A DNA stretch of 64,000 nt, from the NCBI GenBank assembly GCA_900012615.1, contig LT009756.1, forward strand, positions 2,637,900 to 2,701,899. Reading direction: 5' to 3'. The position numbers and the translations under genes are program-made. Positions 48,100-57,494 of this stretch are shown here, piece after piece (the first letter of the stretch is position 1; every line of letters starts with the position of its first letter). The notes below the pieces were generated by a model. It was not told where the DNA came from. It did no database searches and was given only the letters and a program-made list of their open reading frames with translations. The stretch comes from Agrobacterium genomosp. 13 str. CFBP 6927 (GTDB lineage: Bacteria > Pseudomonadota > Alphaproteobacteria > Rhizobiales > Rhizobiaceae).

Positions 48100-48124
48100 C
48101 GGGCGGCGGGTTTGCCGCCGCCCG
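48100..48124 (-). promoter_or_regulatory. GC-rich hairpin between solute-binding protein and permease genes
   Basis: A 10-bp stem (CGGGCGGCGG with CCGCCGCCCG, 5-base loop) lies 12 bases after the binding-protein stop on the minus strand and has no T-run. Such hairpins between an abundant binding protein and its membrane partners often stabilise the upstream mRNA or partly stop transcription; that role is inference. Confidence 0.55.
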
Positions 48125-48135
48125 AAGTTCGGTTG

Positions 48136-49089
48136 TTAGTCGATGACCTTGGTGGCGCGCTTGGTCACGCTTTCCGGGAAGGTGACGCCTGCTTTTTCAG
48201 CGGCCTTCTTGTTGATCACCAGATCCGTGCCGACAGCAACGGTGGCCGGAATGTCGCCCGGCTTTTCACCCTTGAGGATACGGACAACCACGGCGCCGGT
48301 CTGCTTGCCAACGTCGAAATAGTTGAAGCCGAGGGCAGCAACCGCACCGCGCGCGACGGAATCCGTATCGGCGGCATAAAGCGGGATCTTGGCTTCCGCT
48401 GCAACGCCGGCTGCCGCCTCAAAAGCGGAAACGATGGTGTTGTCGGTCGGAACGTAGATCACGTCGGCCTTGCCGACCAGCGCGCGTGTTGCGCCCTGAA
48501 CTTCAGCGGACTTGGTGGCGACGGATTCGACGATCTTCAGGCCGGCCTTTTCGGCTTCAGCCTTCAGCAGTGCGAGAGTGGAAGCGGAGTTGGCCTCGGC
48601 CGAGTTGTAGATGAAGCCGATGGACTTCGCGTTCGGCGAAATTTCCTTGATGAGCGCCAGATGCTCGCCAACCGGCAGCATGTCGGAAAGGCCGGTCACG
48701 TTGCGGCCGGGCTTTTCCATGCTCTTGACGAGCTGTGCACCGACCGGATCGGAAACGGCCGTGAAGACGACCGGAATATCGCGCGTCGCCGCAACGACGG
48801 CCTGTGCCGACGGCGTGGAGATCGGCACGATGACATCAGGCGCATCGCCGACGAACTGGCGCGCGATCTGCGCTGCGGTGCCGGGATTGCCCTGCGCGGA
48901 CTCGTAGAGGAACTTGAGGTTCTCGCCTTCCTTGTAACCGGCTTCCGCAAGGGCGGCCTTGACGCCATCACGGGCGGCGTCAAGCGCCGGATGTTCGACG
49001 ATGGCAGTGACGGCAACGGTGACGTTTTCAGCCTTGGCCGGCAGAACGAGGGCGCTCGCGGCTGCGAGCGCCAGAATAAATGCGCGCAT
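48136..49089 (-). CDS. ABC transporter substrate-binding protein (TrpX family)
   Basis: A 317-residue periplasmic binding protein of the TrpX/COG2984 family. The signal peptide is MRAFILALAAASALVLPAKA. The mature protein has VAVTAIVEHPALDAARDGVKAALAEAGYKEGENLKFLYESAQGNPGTAAQIARQF and the characteristic DIPVVFTAVSDPVGAQLVKSMEKPGRNVTGLSD. Two Rossmann-like lobes are evident. Relatives bind tryptophan or tyrosine; the ligand here is not certain. It leads the binding protein-permease-ATPase operon. Confidence 0.92.
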   Translation of the reverse strand: MRAFILALAAASALVLPAKAENVTVAVTAIVEHPALDAARDGVKAALAEAGYKEGENLKFLYESAQGNPGTAAQIARQFVGDAPDVIVPISTPSAQAVVAATRDIPVVFTAVSDPVGAQLVKSMEKPGRNVTGLSDMLPVGEHLALIKEISPNAKSIGFIYNSAEANSASTLALLKAEAEKAGLKIVESVATKSAEVQGATRALVGKADVIYVPTDNTIVSAFEAAAGVAAEAKIPLYAADTDSVARGAVAALGFNYFDVGKQTGAVVVRILKGEKPGDIPATVAVGTDLVINKKAAEKAGVTFPESVTKRATKVID

Positions 49090-49197
49090 GGGTATCCTCC
49101 AGTTGGTTTCTTATTGCCGTCTTATTAGAAACAAGACAGCCCGAAATCAATCGTAGAACCGCCGCAAGCCAAGCTTTCTGGCGCAGTTGTGACTTAT

Positions 49198-50436
49198 TCA
49201 GTCATCAGCGCCGTGGTTGGCGATCATCATCGCCTCGAAAGCCAGCCGCTCCGTCTTGCGCATGCGCTCCGATTCCGACTTCAGCTGACCGCAGGCGGCA
49301 AGAATGTCGCGGCCGCGCGGCGTGCGGATCGGCGAGGCATAACCCGCCTGATTGATGAAATCGGCGAACTTCTCGATCTGCGCCCAGTCAGAGCACTGGT
49401 AATTCGTACCCGGCCATGGATTGAACGGAATGAGGTTGATCTTGGCCGGAACGCCCTTCAGAAGCTGAACCAGCATCTTGGCGTCTTCCAGGCTGTCATT
49501 CACATCCTTCAGCATCACATATTCGAAGGTGATGCGGCGGGCATTGGAAAGGCCGGGATATTTGCGGCAGGCCTCGATCAGCTCCTTCAGCGGATATTTC
49601 TTGTTGATCGGCACCAGCATGTCGCGCAGTTCATCACGCACCGCATGCAACGAAATCGCCAGCATCACGCCGATCTCATCCCCGGTGCGGAAGATTTCCG
49701 GCACAACGCCGGAGGTGGAGAGCGTGACGCGACGCTTGGAAAGCGACAGGCCGTCGCCGTCGGTCGCAATCAGCAGGGCCGTCTTCACATGCTCGAAATT
49801 ATAGAGCGGCTCGCCCATCCCCATCATCACGATGTTGGAGACCTTGCGGCCTTCGCTCGGCACATAAGCGCCAACCGGTGTCGAACCATCGGGAAAATCG
49901 CCGAGCCGATCGCGGGCCAGCAGAAGCTGGGAGAGGATTTCCTCAGCCGTCAGATTGCGCACCAGGCGCTGGGTGCCGGTGTGACAGAAGGAACAGGTCA
50001 GCGAACAGCCCACCTGGCTCGAAATGCACAGCGTGCCGCGACCCTCTTCGGGAATATAGACAGTCTCGATCTCGACGGGACGTCCCGCACCGCGCGGCGG
50101 AAAACGCATCAGCCATTTGCGGGTACCGTCATTGGAGATCTGCTCTTCGACGATTTCCGGGCGGGCGATGGTGAAGGCCGCCTTCAGCTTCTCGCGAAGC
50201 TCCTTGGCGACATTGGTCATATTGTCGAAATCCGAGACCCCGCGCACATAAAGCCAGTTCCACAACTGGCTGACGCGCATTTTCACCTGCTTCTGCGGCA
50301 CGCCGATTTCGGCCAGCGCCTCGCCCATGTCCTCACGCGTCAGGCCGATCAGTGACGGCTTGCCGGACATGAGATCGCTATTGGCGATCAGCGGGGTTTT
50401 GACTGCCAGGCCGGCAGGGGCTTGCATTACGGACAT
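49198..50436 (-). CDS. rlmN: Dual-specificity RNA methyltransferase RlmN
   Basis: Radical-SAM enzyme that methylates C2 of A2503 in 23S rRNA and A37 in some tRNAs. The 412-residue protein carries the [4Fe-4S] cysteines in [18 protein letters not shown], the SAM region [25 protein letters not shown], and the C-terminal methyl-carrying cysteine in [12 protein letters not shown]. The N-terminal helical domain includes [25 protein letters not shown]. The ATG at 50436 has TGGGATAG upstream. A GTG directly before it is possible. Alone on its transcript, with the ABC operon downstream. Confidence 0.96.
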   Translation of the reverse strand: MSVMQAPAGLAVKTPLIANSDLMSGKPSLIGLTREDMGEALAEIGVPQKQVKMRVSQLWNWLYVRGVSDFDNMTNVAKELREKLKAAFTIARPEIVEEQISNDGTRKWLMRFPPRGAGRPVEIETVYIPEEGRGTLCISSQVGCSLTCSFCHTGTQRLVRNLTAEEILSQLLLARDRLGDFPDGSTPVGAYVPSEGRKVSNIVMMGMGEPLYNFEHVKTALLIATDGDGLSLSKRRVTLSTSGVVPEIFRTGDEIGVMLAISLHAVRDELRDMLVPINKKYPLKELIEACRKYPGLSNARRITFEYVMLKDVNDSLEDAKMLVQLLKGVPAKINLIPFNPWPGTNYQCSDWAQIEKFADFINQAGYASPIRTPRGRDILAACGQLKSESERMRKTERLAFEAMMIANHGADD

Positions 50437-50575
50437 CACGCTATCCCATCATTCCATGCATCGCACGACCGGCCTGTCGGATAGGCGGAAAATCGTCTGC
50501 ATGTCGAGAAAATCAAAGGCGGAGCACTTTTCGCGCATCCGCCTGTCAATGTTGCCGCGCGTTTAGCATCAAACT

Positions 50576-50611
50576 GGTAAAAACGCAAATGGCCGATCCA
50601 TGATCGGCCAT
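50576..50611 (-). terminator. Terminator after ialB
   Basis: A 10-bp stem (ATGGCCGATC with GATCGGCCAT at 50589-50611, 3-base loop) is followed on the minus strand by TTGCGTTTTT. It lies 26 bases after the ialB stop and upstream of rlmN. Confidence 0.85.
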
Positions 50612-50636
50612 CCACCAAGCTGACAGAGTGTCAGTA

Positions 50637-51140
50637 TTACTTGCAGCTCTCGATCTGCTTGAGAGCGGCCGAAATGCCCGAGAGCGAATAGGAATAGGAC
50701 GTCGCGGTACCGCGGCCGGAGACGGCCTTGACGGTCATCGACTTGCCGCCCTTCATCGCAGCCACGAGAGCCGGTTCTTCGGCAGCATTTTCAACCCAGG
50801 CAGCCTTGTCCTTGGTGAACATGACGAAGTTCTTGTTATCGATCGTCACATTGACCTTGGAACCCTGCTTCAGCGGGTAACCCACCATGGCCTGCGGCTC
50901 ATAGGAGATGTTCTGGCCCGGACGCTGCGACACGATGAAGAAGATATCACCGTGATCGACGCTTGCCGGTTCCTTGGCGGTCGGAATGGAAAGAACGTAG
51001 CAGACGGTGCTGTTGCCCGATTTGTACGAATAGGCACCCCATGCATTGAACTGCTGGATGCGCGTGGGCGACTGTGCAGATGCTACGCCGACGCTGGTCA
51101 GCAAAATGGCCACTGCGGTTGCTACACTTCTTACAAACAT
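50637..51140 (-). CDS. ialB: Invasion-associated locus B (IalB) family protein
   Basis: A 167-residue periplasmic protein of the IalB family, found across Rhizobiales and named from the Bartonella invasion locus. The signal peptide is FVRSVATAVAILLTSVGVASA, followed by QSPTRIQQFNAWGAYSYKSG. Family blocks include TVCYVLSIPTAKEPASVDHGDIFFIVSQRPGQN and a C-terminal SLSGISAALKQIESCK. Two cysteines could pair. The ATG at 51140 has CAGGAA upstream. An upstream GTG reading from 51170 is rejected. In non-pathogens the role is unknown, probably envelope-related. Confidence 0.88.
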   Translation of the reverse strand: MFVRSVATAVAILLTSVGVASAQSPTRIQQFNAWGAYSYKSGNSTVCYVLSIPTAKEPASVDHGDIFFIVSQRPGQNISYEPQAMVGYPLKQGSKVNVTIDNKNFVMFTKDKAAWVENAAEEPALVAAMKGGKSMTVKAVSGRGTATSYSYSLSGISAALKQIESCK

Positions 51141-51437
51141 AGAATTTCCTGCCGGGTTATTGTCTTCCATTGGCCCGAAGCAGCGGCGGGCTCCATTTTA
51201 TGGATCGGCCACGTTCAGGTGCGGATCGTCTTTTCTCATTGTGGTCAGGAAGCGGTTACCAAACCGTCAACAACACGCATAAAATGCCGAAAACGTCTTG
51301 CAGTGTTACAGATCGGCGACTCCCAGCACCCTGAGGAGAAGGGCGAGGCACGTCCTTCCGTCATGTGTATGACACACAAATTCAGGCAAGAATTTGTCAC
51401 CTGCCGGGCTCGACCGGGCAGGCACATCACAGACACG
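51141..51437 (-). promoter_or_regulatory. Upstream region of ialB
   Basis: About 297 bases without a supported gene, between ykvA and ialB on the minus strand. A dyad GTCAT-N4-ATGAC sits near 51360-51373, and a weak CCTGCC/GGCAGG hairpin lies near 51401-51423, just after the ykvA stop. No clear promoter boxes are readable. Confidence 0.4.
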
Positions 51438-51818
51438 TTACCCGGCTTCCTGCTGTCTTTTCAGCATGGCGTCCGCGGCGTCGTAATGTTCCATCTTGAT
51501 ATGGGCGCGGATCATGGCAAGGGCGGCGGTGATAACCGCGATGTCGTCGGTAAAACCGATGACCGCCAATACATCCGGCACGGCATCCATCGGCATGATG
51601 AAATAAGCGAGAGCAGCGAGAATGATGCCCTTGGCGCGCAGCGGCGTGTCGCGGTCGATCGCGCAATAATAGGCAGCCGCCGCGTCGCGCGCAAACGGCA
51701 CCTTCGTCATCACGCGCTTCAGCTTCGGCCAGAATTTGGCACGCACGACGCTCTCGCGCTCTTCCTGCCTGTCGTTTTCGCCGGGCAGAAGAATTTCACC
51801 GATTTTCACATCATCCAT
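51438..51818 (-). CDS. YkvA family (DUF1232) protein
   Basis: A 126-residue protein with the DUF1232 core DRDTPLRAKGIILAALAYFIMPMDAVPDVLAVIGFTDDIAVITAALAMI (about 58-107), where the P-x-D-x-x-P-D motif and the hydrophobic hairpin are typical. Membrane association is likely. Function is unknown. I chose the ATG at 51818 (MDDVKIGEI). An upstream start at 51839 adds seven residues. It lies 51 bases after the pterin dehydratase gene on the same strand. Confidence 0.88.
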   Translation of the reverse strand: MDDVKIGEILLPGENDRQEERESVVRAKFWPKLKRVMTKVPFARDAAAAYYCAIDRDTPLRAKGIILAALAYFIMPMDAVPDVLAVIGFTDDIAVITAALAMIRAHIKMEHYDAADAMLKRQQEAG

Positions 51819-51869
51819 GATCGACGGTCCTCCGGTCACGGCTATTATATGGGACTTATGGCCCAGCGT

Positions 51870-52175
51870 TCAATTCCCCCGGCCGGCGGCAGCCTTCTGC
51901 ATGGCACCGGCCAGAAGAAAATCCTGCTCGGTCACGCCCTGCGAATCATGCGTGGTGAGGCAGACCTTCACCCGCGAGTAGACATTGGACCATTCCGGGT
52001 GGTGGTTGAGCTTTTCCGCCACAAGGGCGGACTCCGCCATGAAACCGAAAGCCTCCGCAAAACTCGAAAACTTGAAAGATCTGACGATTGCCGCGCCATC
52101 TTCCCGCAGCGACCAGCCTTCAAGTTTTAAGAGCTCCTGCCGGATGGCGTCCTGCTCAAGTCTGGGATATTTCAT
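51870..52175 (-). CDS. phhB: 4a-hydroxytetrahydrobiopterin (pterin-4-alpha-carbinolamine) dehydratase
   Basis: Regenerates the pterin cofactor of phenylalanine hydroxylase. The 101-residue protein has the PCD/DCoH fold, with [68 protein letters not shown]. The catalytic pair is in the NHHPEW element. GGAGGTG precedes the ATG. It is divergent from the phosphatase gene at 52259. No phenylalanine hydroxylase gene is in this window, so its role in tyrosine synthesis is by family only. Confidence 0.93.
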   Translation of the reverse strand: MKYPRLEQDAIRQELLKLEGWSLREDGAAIVRSFKFSSFAEAFGFMAESALVAEKLNHHPEWSNVYSRVKVCLTTHDSQGVTEQDFLLAGAMQKAAAGRGN

Positions 52176-52258
52176 GTTTTCACCTCCGCGTGACAGGGCG
52201 CCTGCCGTACCGGCACAACCATGGCACGCTTGAATTGCCGGAGCGACCCATAATCCTC

Positions 52259-52738
52259 ATGAAACGCACATCCGTTCTGTTTGTTTGCATGGGCAACATC
52301 TGCCGTTCACCCCTCGCCGAAGGCGTTTTTGCCCATCTTGCCGAACTGAAAGGTGTCGCAGACCAGCTCACCGTCGATTCCGCCGGAACGGGCGGCTGGC
52401 ACGCGGGCAACGCCCCGGACCGCAGATCGGTTGCGGTGGCCCGCAAGCATGGCATCGATATTTCCCGGCAACGGGCAAGGCAGGTTAGTCAGGCCGATTT
52501 CGAAACCTTCGATCTCATCCTTGCCATGGATACGAGCAACCTGGCGAAGCTGCTCCAAAAGGCGCCGGAAAACCGCAAGCACAAAATCCACCTTTTTCTG
52601 GACTATGCGTCGGGACGCCGCGATAGCGTCCCCGATCCATATTTCGGCGGTGAAGACGGCTTTCTGAGCGTCTACAACATGCTTTTGGCGGGATGCAGCT
52701 CGTTGCTCGAAAAGATGGAGCTGGATCGCGCCTCGTGA
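52259..52738 (+). CDS. Low-molecular-weight protein tyrosine phosphatase
   Basis: A 159-residue phosphatase. The P-loop is VCMGNICRSPLAEGVF (C-x5-R-S, Cys near residue 10), and the acid-catalyst DPYFGGEDGFLSVYNMLLAGC lies near the C-terminus, both intact. Its substrates may be tyrosine-phosphorylated proteins or, as in some relatives, arsenate; the sequence does not say. The start at 52259 has weak upstream pairing. Its 3' end overlaps the convergent thpR gene by 67 bases. Confidence 0.92.
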   Translation: MKRTSVLFVCMGNICRSPLAEGVFAHLAELKGVADQLTVDSAGTGGWHAGNAPDRRSVAVARKHGIDISRQRARQVSQADFETFDLILAMDTSNLAKLLQKAPENRKHKIHLFLDYASGRRDSVPDPYFGGEDGFLSVYNMLLAGCSSLLEKMELDRAS

Positions 52739-53265
52739 AGCGGGAAGGCCTCTTCGACGATGTAAGGTCCACCGCCCACCGATTCCTTCGACGACATCAG
52801 CACGAAACGGCCGACCGTGAAGGGCGAGGTGCGGAAGTTGCCGCGTCCGGAAAGATAATGCACCACATCGTCCAGACGCGAGGAGCGCAGTCGCGCCAGC
52901 GTCACATGCGGCATGAATTTGCGCGGATCGGGCGGGAGACCGATCCTCTGACAAATTCTCTCGACCTCGGCCTGCAGCGCATGCATTTCCGGTGAGGGGG
53001 AAACCCCTGCCCAGATGGAATGCGGTTTCTTGGAACCGAAGGAACCCATGCCGGTGAGATTGAGCTGGAATTCCGGCCTTTCGATCCGATCCAGCCGGTC
53101 AACGACCTCATCGGCGGTCCGCCCGTCGATATCACCGATAAAACGCAGGGTTATGTGATAATTCTCCACATCGATCCACCGGGCTCCCGGCAGACCACCG
53201 CGCAACAATGAGAGGCTCATAGCCGCATTGCGCGGAATTTCGAGGGCGGTAAACAGTCTCGGCAT
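52672..53265 (-). CDS. thpR: RNA 2',3'-cyclic phosphodiesterase (2H family)
   Basis: A 197-residue 2H phosphoesterase that opens 2',3'-cyclic phosphate ends on RNA. Both HxT/S motifs are present: YHITLRFIGDI (about 37-47) and PHVTLARLRSSR (about 124-135). FTALEIPRNAAMSLSLLRGGLPGARW is the usual N-terminus. The start at 53265 has GGGAG in front. An upstream reading to 53310 is not supported. Its 3' end runs 67 bases into the opposite-strand phosphatase gene. Confidence 0.92.
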   Translation of the reverse strand: MPRLFTALEIPRNAAMSLSLLRGGLPGARWIDVENYHITLRFIGDIDGRTADEVVDRLDRIERPEFQLNLTGMGSFGSKKPHSIWAGVSPSPEMHALQAEVERICQRIGLPPDPRKFMPHVTLARLRSSRLDDVVHYLSGRGNFRTSPFTVGRFVLMSSKESVGGGPYIVEEAFPLHEARSSSIFSSNELHPAKSML

Positions 53266-53333
53266 GGCGAGCTCCCCGAATCTCTTGGCAGAACAAGCAT
53301 AGCGAATCACGCAATGCAGGCGGGCGCAAGTGC

Positions 53334-53984
53334 TTATTTTTTTTGCGCACCGATTGTCTTGATGAAGCTTTCAACAGCCGGCAAAGATTTCTCGACCATC
53401 ATGGCAACTCCTTGCGTATTGGGGTGCATCTTGTCATCCAGCTTCAGCTTGTCATCTGTAACCACGCCATCCAGAAAGAAGGGATAAAGCGGCAGGTTGT
53501 ATTTTTCCGCAAGCTGCAGATAGATCGGATTGAAGCGCTTGGCATAATCTTCGCCCATATTCGGCGGCGCCATAATGCCGACCAGCAAGACGGCTATATT
53601 GCGTTTCTGAAAACCGGAAATAATGGCGTCGAGGTTCTTTTCCGTTTGTTCCGGCGCAATACCACGCAATGCATCGTTTGCCCCGAGTTCCAGAATGACC
53701 CCGTCCGTACCGTCAGGAACAGACCATTCCGCCCGCGCCAGACCGCCGGAAGAGGTATCTCCGGACACACCGGCATTGGTAACGGTGACATTCATGCCCC
53801 TGGCTTTTAATGCAGCCTCAAGCTGTGCAGTGTAGCTGTCGGTTGGGGGCAACTGATACCCGGCCATGAGGCTGTCGCCGAGGCCGACCAGTTGCAATGT
53901 CCGCTCCTGAGCCGTGGCCACGGAGGCAGAAAAGGCGGCTGCAAAAATGACGATGAAGTGAAACAGGGCGGCTTTAAATCTCAT
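53334..53984 (-). CDS. tesA: GDSL-type arylesterase / thioesterase I-like
   Basis: A 216-residue exported SGNH hydrolase. The signal peptide ends SASVATAQ before ERTLQLVGLGDSLMAGYQL. Block I contains the catalytic serine (GDSLMAGY), then NAGVSGDTSSGGLARAEWSVP with block II glycine, LELGANDALRGI with block III asparagine, and DKMHPNTQGVAMM with the Asp-x-x-His pair. It resembles E. coli TesA/arylesterase, and as in other proteobacteria it lies divergently beside the YbbA-YbbP ABC genes. Physiological substrate unknown; probably periplasmic. Confidence 0.93.
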   Translation of the reverse strand: MRFKAALFHFIVIFAAAFSASVATAQERTLQLVGLGDSLMAGYQLPPTDSYTAQLEAALKARGMNVTVTNAGVSGDTSSGGLARAEWSVPDGTDGVILELGANDALRGIAPEQTEKNLDAIISGFQKRNIAVLLVGIMAPPNMGEDYAKRFNPIYLQLAEKYNLPLYPFFLDGVVTDDKLKLDDKMHPNTQGVAMMVEKSLPAVESFIKTIGAQKK

Positions 53985-54074
53985 CTCGGCTTTCCTAACT
54001 TGTTTCGCATTGCCCGAAGTACCGACCGCATCGACTGCGCCATACCGCTTTCATCATATATAGGAACGAGAATT

Positions 54075-54785
54075 GTGACGAAAAGCATCATAGAGCTGAA
54101 GAAAGCCGACCTCACGCTCGGCAACGCCGCCGCCTCCGTTCACGTTCTCAAGAACATTGATCTTGCCATCGGCGAAGGCGAGGCGGTTGGCATTGTCGGC
54201 CCGTCCGGCTCGGGAAAATCGACGCTTCTCATGGTGCTTGCCGGGCTTGAGAGGCTTGATAGCGGTGAGATCGTCATCGCGAACACGGAGCTGCACAAGC
54301 TCGGCGAAGATGCGCTCGCGGATTTCCGCGGCAAGAATATCGGCATCGTTTTCCAGTCCTTCCATCTCATCGCAAACATGACAGCGCTGGAAAACGTCGC
54401 CGTTCCGCTGGAACTGGCCAATGTTCCGAACCCCTTCGAGATCGCCAAACGGGAACTCGTGGCCGTCGGTCTGGGCGAACGCCTCAACCACTATCCCGGT
54501 CAACTCTCCGGCGGCGAGCAGCAGCGTGTCGCCATCGCCCGCGCGCTGGCCCCCTCCCCCGCCGTGTTGATCGCCGATGAACCGACGGGCAATCTCGATA
54601 CAGATACCGGCAAGCAGATCGCCGATCTTCTTTTTACAAAACAGGCCGAACGCGGCATGACCATGGTCCTCGTCACCCATGACCCCTCGCTGGCTGCCCG
54701 CTGCTCACGGCAGATCAAGGTGCGCTCAGGCGAAATAGAGGGTGACAGCGCCAAGGCCCAGATGGCGCGGGCGGTCTCGGCATGA
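54075..54785 (+). CDS. ybbA: ABC transporter ATP-binding protein, YbbA type
   Basis: A 236-residue ATPase of the LolD/MacB-like class. Walker A is GIVGPSGSGKSTLLMVLAG, the signature is QLSGGEQQRVAIARALA, Walker B is VLIADEPTGNLD, and the switch His is in LVTHDPSLAARC. The GTG at 54075 has AGGAACGAG in front. A longer reading to 53892 is rejected. Its stop overlaps the permease start (ATGA). With the 853-residue permease it forms a YbbA-YbbP-like complex that is not a classical importer. Confidence 0.93.
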   Translation: MTKSIIELKKADLTLGNAAASVHVLKNIDLAIGEGEAVGIVGPSGSGKSTLLMVLAGLERLDSGEIVIANTELHKLGEDALADFRGKNIGIVFQSFHLIANMTALENVAVPLELANVPNPFEIAKRELVAVGLGERLNHYPGQLSGGEQQRVAIARALAPSPAVLIADEPTGNLDTDTGKQIADLLFTKQAERGMTMVLVTHDPSLAARCSRQIKVRSGEIEGDSAKAQMARAVSA

Positions 54786-57343
54786 TCGGCTCCTTTCTCC
54801 CGTCTTTCGCCAATATCCGGAACGCCGCGAGGCTCGCGCGGCGGGAAATTCGCGGCGGCCTGCGCGGCTTTTACATTTTCCTCGCCTGCATCGCGCTCGG
54901 AACCGGCGCCATTGCAGCCGTCAATTCCGTGTCACGCGCCGTCACCAGCGCCATCGCCACGGAAGGCCAATCCATATTGGCGGGCGATGTGCGTTTCGAA
55001 CTGCGCAACAGGGAGGCGACCGCAGAGGAAAGGGCCTATCTCGACGGCCTCGGCAAGATCGCCGTTTCCACCGGGCTGCGCTCCATGGCACGCCTTGCCG
55101 ACGGTTCCGAACAGACCTTGACGGAAGTGAAGGCCATCGATGGCGCCTATCCGCTCTACGGTACCTTCGTGGCGGATCCCAATCAGCCGCTGAGCGAGCT
55201 TCTGGCCGCGACCGGTGACACCTATGGCGCAATCGCTGCGCCGCTTTTGCTCGAACGGCTCGGCATCAAGGTCGGTGATGAAATCCTGCTTGGCAATGCG
55301 AAGCTTAAACTGACCGGCACCGTGGTCGACGAACCGGACGCGCTGTCCGATGGCTTCGGTTTTGCACCGAGGCTGATGGTCAGCCGCGATGCCCTTTTTG
55401 CCTCGGGTCTCGTTCAGAACGGCAGCCTGGTCGAACATGCCTATAAAATCCGGCTGGACGACCCGGCAGCACGCACAACGATGACCGACGCGGCCAACAA
55501 GGCGTTCCCCGATGCGGGCTGGTCCATCCGCACCAGCGACCGCGCAGCCCCCTCGCTCACCGAAAACGTCAACCGCTTCTCGCAATTCCTGACGCTGGTG
55601 GGGCTTACCGCCCTCATCGTCGGCGGTGTCGGTGTCGCCAACGCCGTTCGCGCCTTTCTCGATTCCAAACGCACCACGATCGCCTCGCTGAAATGCCTGG
55701 GCGCCCCGGCCTCCGTGGTCACCATGACCTATCTCTTCCAGATCGCCTTCATTGCCGTTGTCGGCATCGTCATCGGCCTTGCGGTGGGCGCCATCGCGCC
55801 GCTGGTCGCCATGCGCTTTCTGGAAGGCGTGCTTCCGGTGCCGGAAGAACTCGCCTTCTATCCCGGCGCACTCGGCCTCGCTGCGCTGTTCGGTCTGTTG
55901 ACGACGCTTGCCTTCGCCATCGTGCCTCTTGGTCAGGCACGCGAGGTCCCCGCAACGGCGCTTTTCCGCGAACAGGGTTTCGAAGAGGGCAGCTGGCCCT
56001 CCTGGCCCTATCTGGCCGCCACCGGCCTGCTGCTGGCAGCGCTCGCAGCACTTGCGATATTTTCGGCGGAAGACCGTTTCATCGCCTCGGTTTTCCTCGC
56101 CGCCATCGCCTTCGCTTTCGTGGTGCTGCGGCTCGTGGCGTCCGGTGTGAAGGCCATCGCCAAACGTAGCCCGCGTGTTCATTCGGCCGCCCTCCGTCTG
56201 GCGATCGGCAACATCCATCGCCCGGGCGCACTTACCCCCTCGGTCGTCCTTTCCCTTGGCCTCGGCCTCACCCTGCTTGTGACGCTGACGCTGATCGACG
56301 GCAATCTGCGCCGCGAACTAACGGACAGCCTGCCGGACCGCGCGCCGAATTTCTTCTTCGTGGATATTCAGGGAAGCGAGCTGCAGGGCTTCCGCGATCT
56401 CCTGAAGCGGGAAGCGCCGGAAGGTACGCTGACCGAGGTGCCGATGCTGCGCGGGCGGATTCTCGCGCTCAACGGCGAAGATGTGACAAAAATGGATGTG
56501 CCGCCGGCCGGTCGATGGGTGCTGCGCGGCGATCGGGGCATTACCTATTCGCAGGATGTTCCCGAAAACGCGACACTGACAGAAGGAACGTGGTGGGGAC
56601 AGGACTATAGCGGCGAACCGCTGGTCTCTTTTGCGGCGGAAGAGGCGCGGGAACTGGGCCTCAAGATCGGCGACAGCGTCACCGTCAATGTGCTCGGCCG
56701 CAGCATCACGGCGAAGATCGCCAATCTGCGCAATGTCGAATGGGAATCCCTGTCGATCAATTTCGTCATGGTGTTTTCGCCAAACACGTTCCGCGGCGCA
56801 CCGCATGCCTGGCTCGCGACACTCGCCGACCCTTCCGCATCCGCAAGTGATGAAGGCCAGATATTGCGCGCCGTTACCAACGCCTACCCGACGATCACCA
56901 GCGTGCGTGTGAAGGACGCCCTCGATGTCGTCAACCGGCTTGTCGGCCAGCTTGCCACTGCCATTCGTGCCGCAGCGGCCGTAGCCCTGATAGCATCCGT
57001 TCTCGTTCTCGCCGGCGCTCTTGCCGCCGGAAACCGCGCCCGCACCCATGACGCGGTTATCCTGAAAACGCTGGGCGGCACGCGCAATCTGCTCATCCGC
57101 GCCTTCTCCTACGAGTACATGATGCTCGGCCTCGCCACCGCCGTTTTCGCACTTTTCGCCGGCGGCGTCTCGGCATGGTTCGTGATTGCCCGCATCATGA
57201 AACTGCCCTCCACCTTCCTGCCGGATGTGGCGATCGGCACGCTCGTCGTCGCCCTCGTCATGACGGTGGGTATCGGCCTCATCGGTACCTGGCGGATTCT
57301 CGGACAGAAGGCCGCTCCGGTTTTGCGGCAAGCGGGTGAATAA
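54782..57343 (+). CDS. ybbP: FtsX-family ABC permease, YbbP type
   Basis: An 853-residue inner-membrane protein with an MacB-like periplasmic region and two FtsX permease blocks. Hydrophobic helices cluster at about 25-45, in the first FtsX block (FLTLVGLTALIVGGVGVANAVRAF ... LFQIAFIAVVGIVIGLAVGAIAP), in the middle (GALTPSVVLSLGLGLTLLVTLT), and in the second FtsX block near the C-terminus (AAAVALIASVLVLAGALAAG ... EYMMLGLATAVFALFAGGVSAWFVIA). Large soluble loops face the periplasm. It overlaps ybbA by 4 bases. The function of this type is unsettled; its pairing with the divergent GDSL esterase is conserved in many proteobacteria. Confidence 0.92.
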   Translation: MIGSFLPSFANIRNAARLARREIRGGLRGFYIFLACIALGTGAIAAVNSVSRAVTSAIATEGQSILAGDVRFELRNREATAEERAYLDGLGKIAVSTGLRSMARLADGSEQTLTEVKAIDGAYPLYGTFVADPNQPLSELLAATGDTYGAIAAPLLLERLGIKVGDEILLGNAKLKLTGTVVDEPDALSDGFGFAPRLMVSRDALFASGLVQNGSLVEHAYKIRLDDPAARTTMTDAANKAFPDAGWSIRTSDRAAPSLTENVNRFSQFLTLVGLTALIVGGVGVANAVRAFLDSKRTTIASLKCLGAPASVVTMTYLFQIAFIAVVGIVIGLAVGAIAPLVAMRFLEGVLPVPEELAFYPGALGLAALFGLLTTLAFAIVPLGQAREVPATALFREQGFEEGSWPSWPYLAATGLLLAALAALAIFSAEDRFIASVFLAAIAFAFVVLRLVASGVKAIAKRSPRVHSAALRLAIGNIHRPGALTPSVVLSLGLGLTLLVTLTLIDGNLRRELTDSLPDRAPNFFFVDIQGSELQGFRDLLKREAPEGTLTEVPMLRGRILALNGEDVTKMDVPPAGRWVLRGDRGITYSQDVPENATLTEGTWWGQDYSGEPLVSFAAEEARELGLKIGDSVTVNVLGRSITAKIANLRNVEWESLSINFVMVFSPNTFRGAPHAWLATLADPSASASDEGQILRAVTNAYPTITSVRVKDALDVVNRLVGQLATAIRAAAAVALIASVLVLAGALAAGNRARTHDAVILKTLGGTRNLLIRAFSYEYMMLGLATAVFALFAGGVSAWFVIARIMKLPSTFLPDVAIGTLVVALVMTVGIGLIGTWRILGQKAAPVLRQAGE

Positions 57344-57494
57344 TCATCGGTTGTGCGCTGCTTAACTTTAACGATTAATTCTTTGTAATGATCGCCGAAA
57401 CGTGAGCGCTTTTCGCGCATATGGTGTCTTTTCGACCGGAAAAGGCCTTGTATCGGACACGTTCTGCCATCATATTCTTGGGCAGGCTTGCTGA

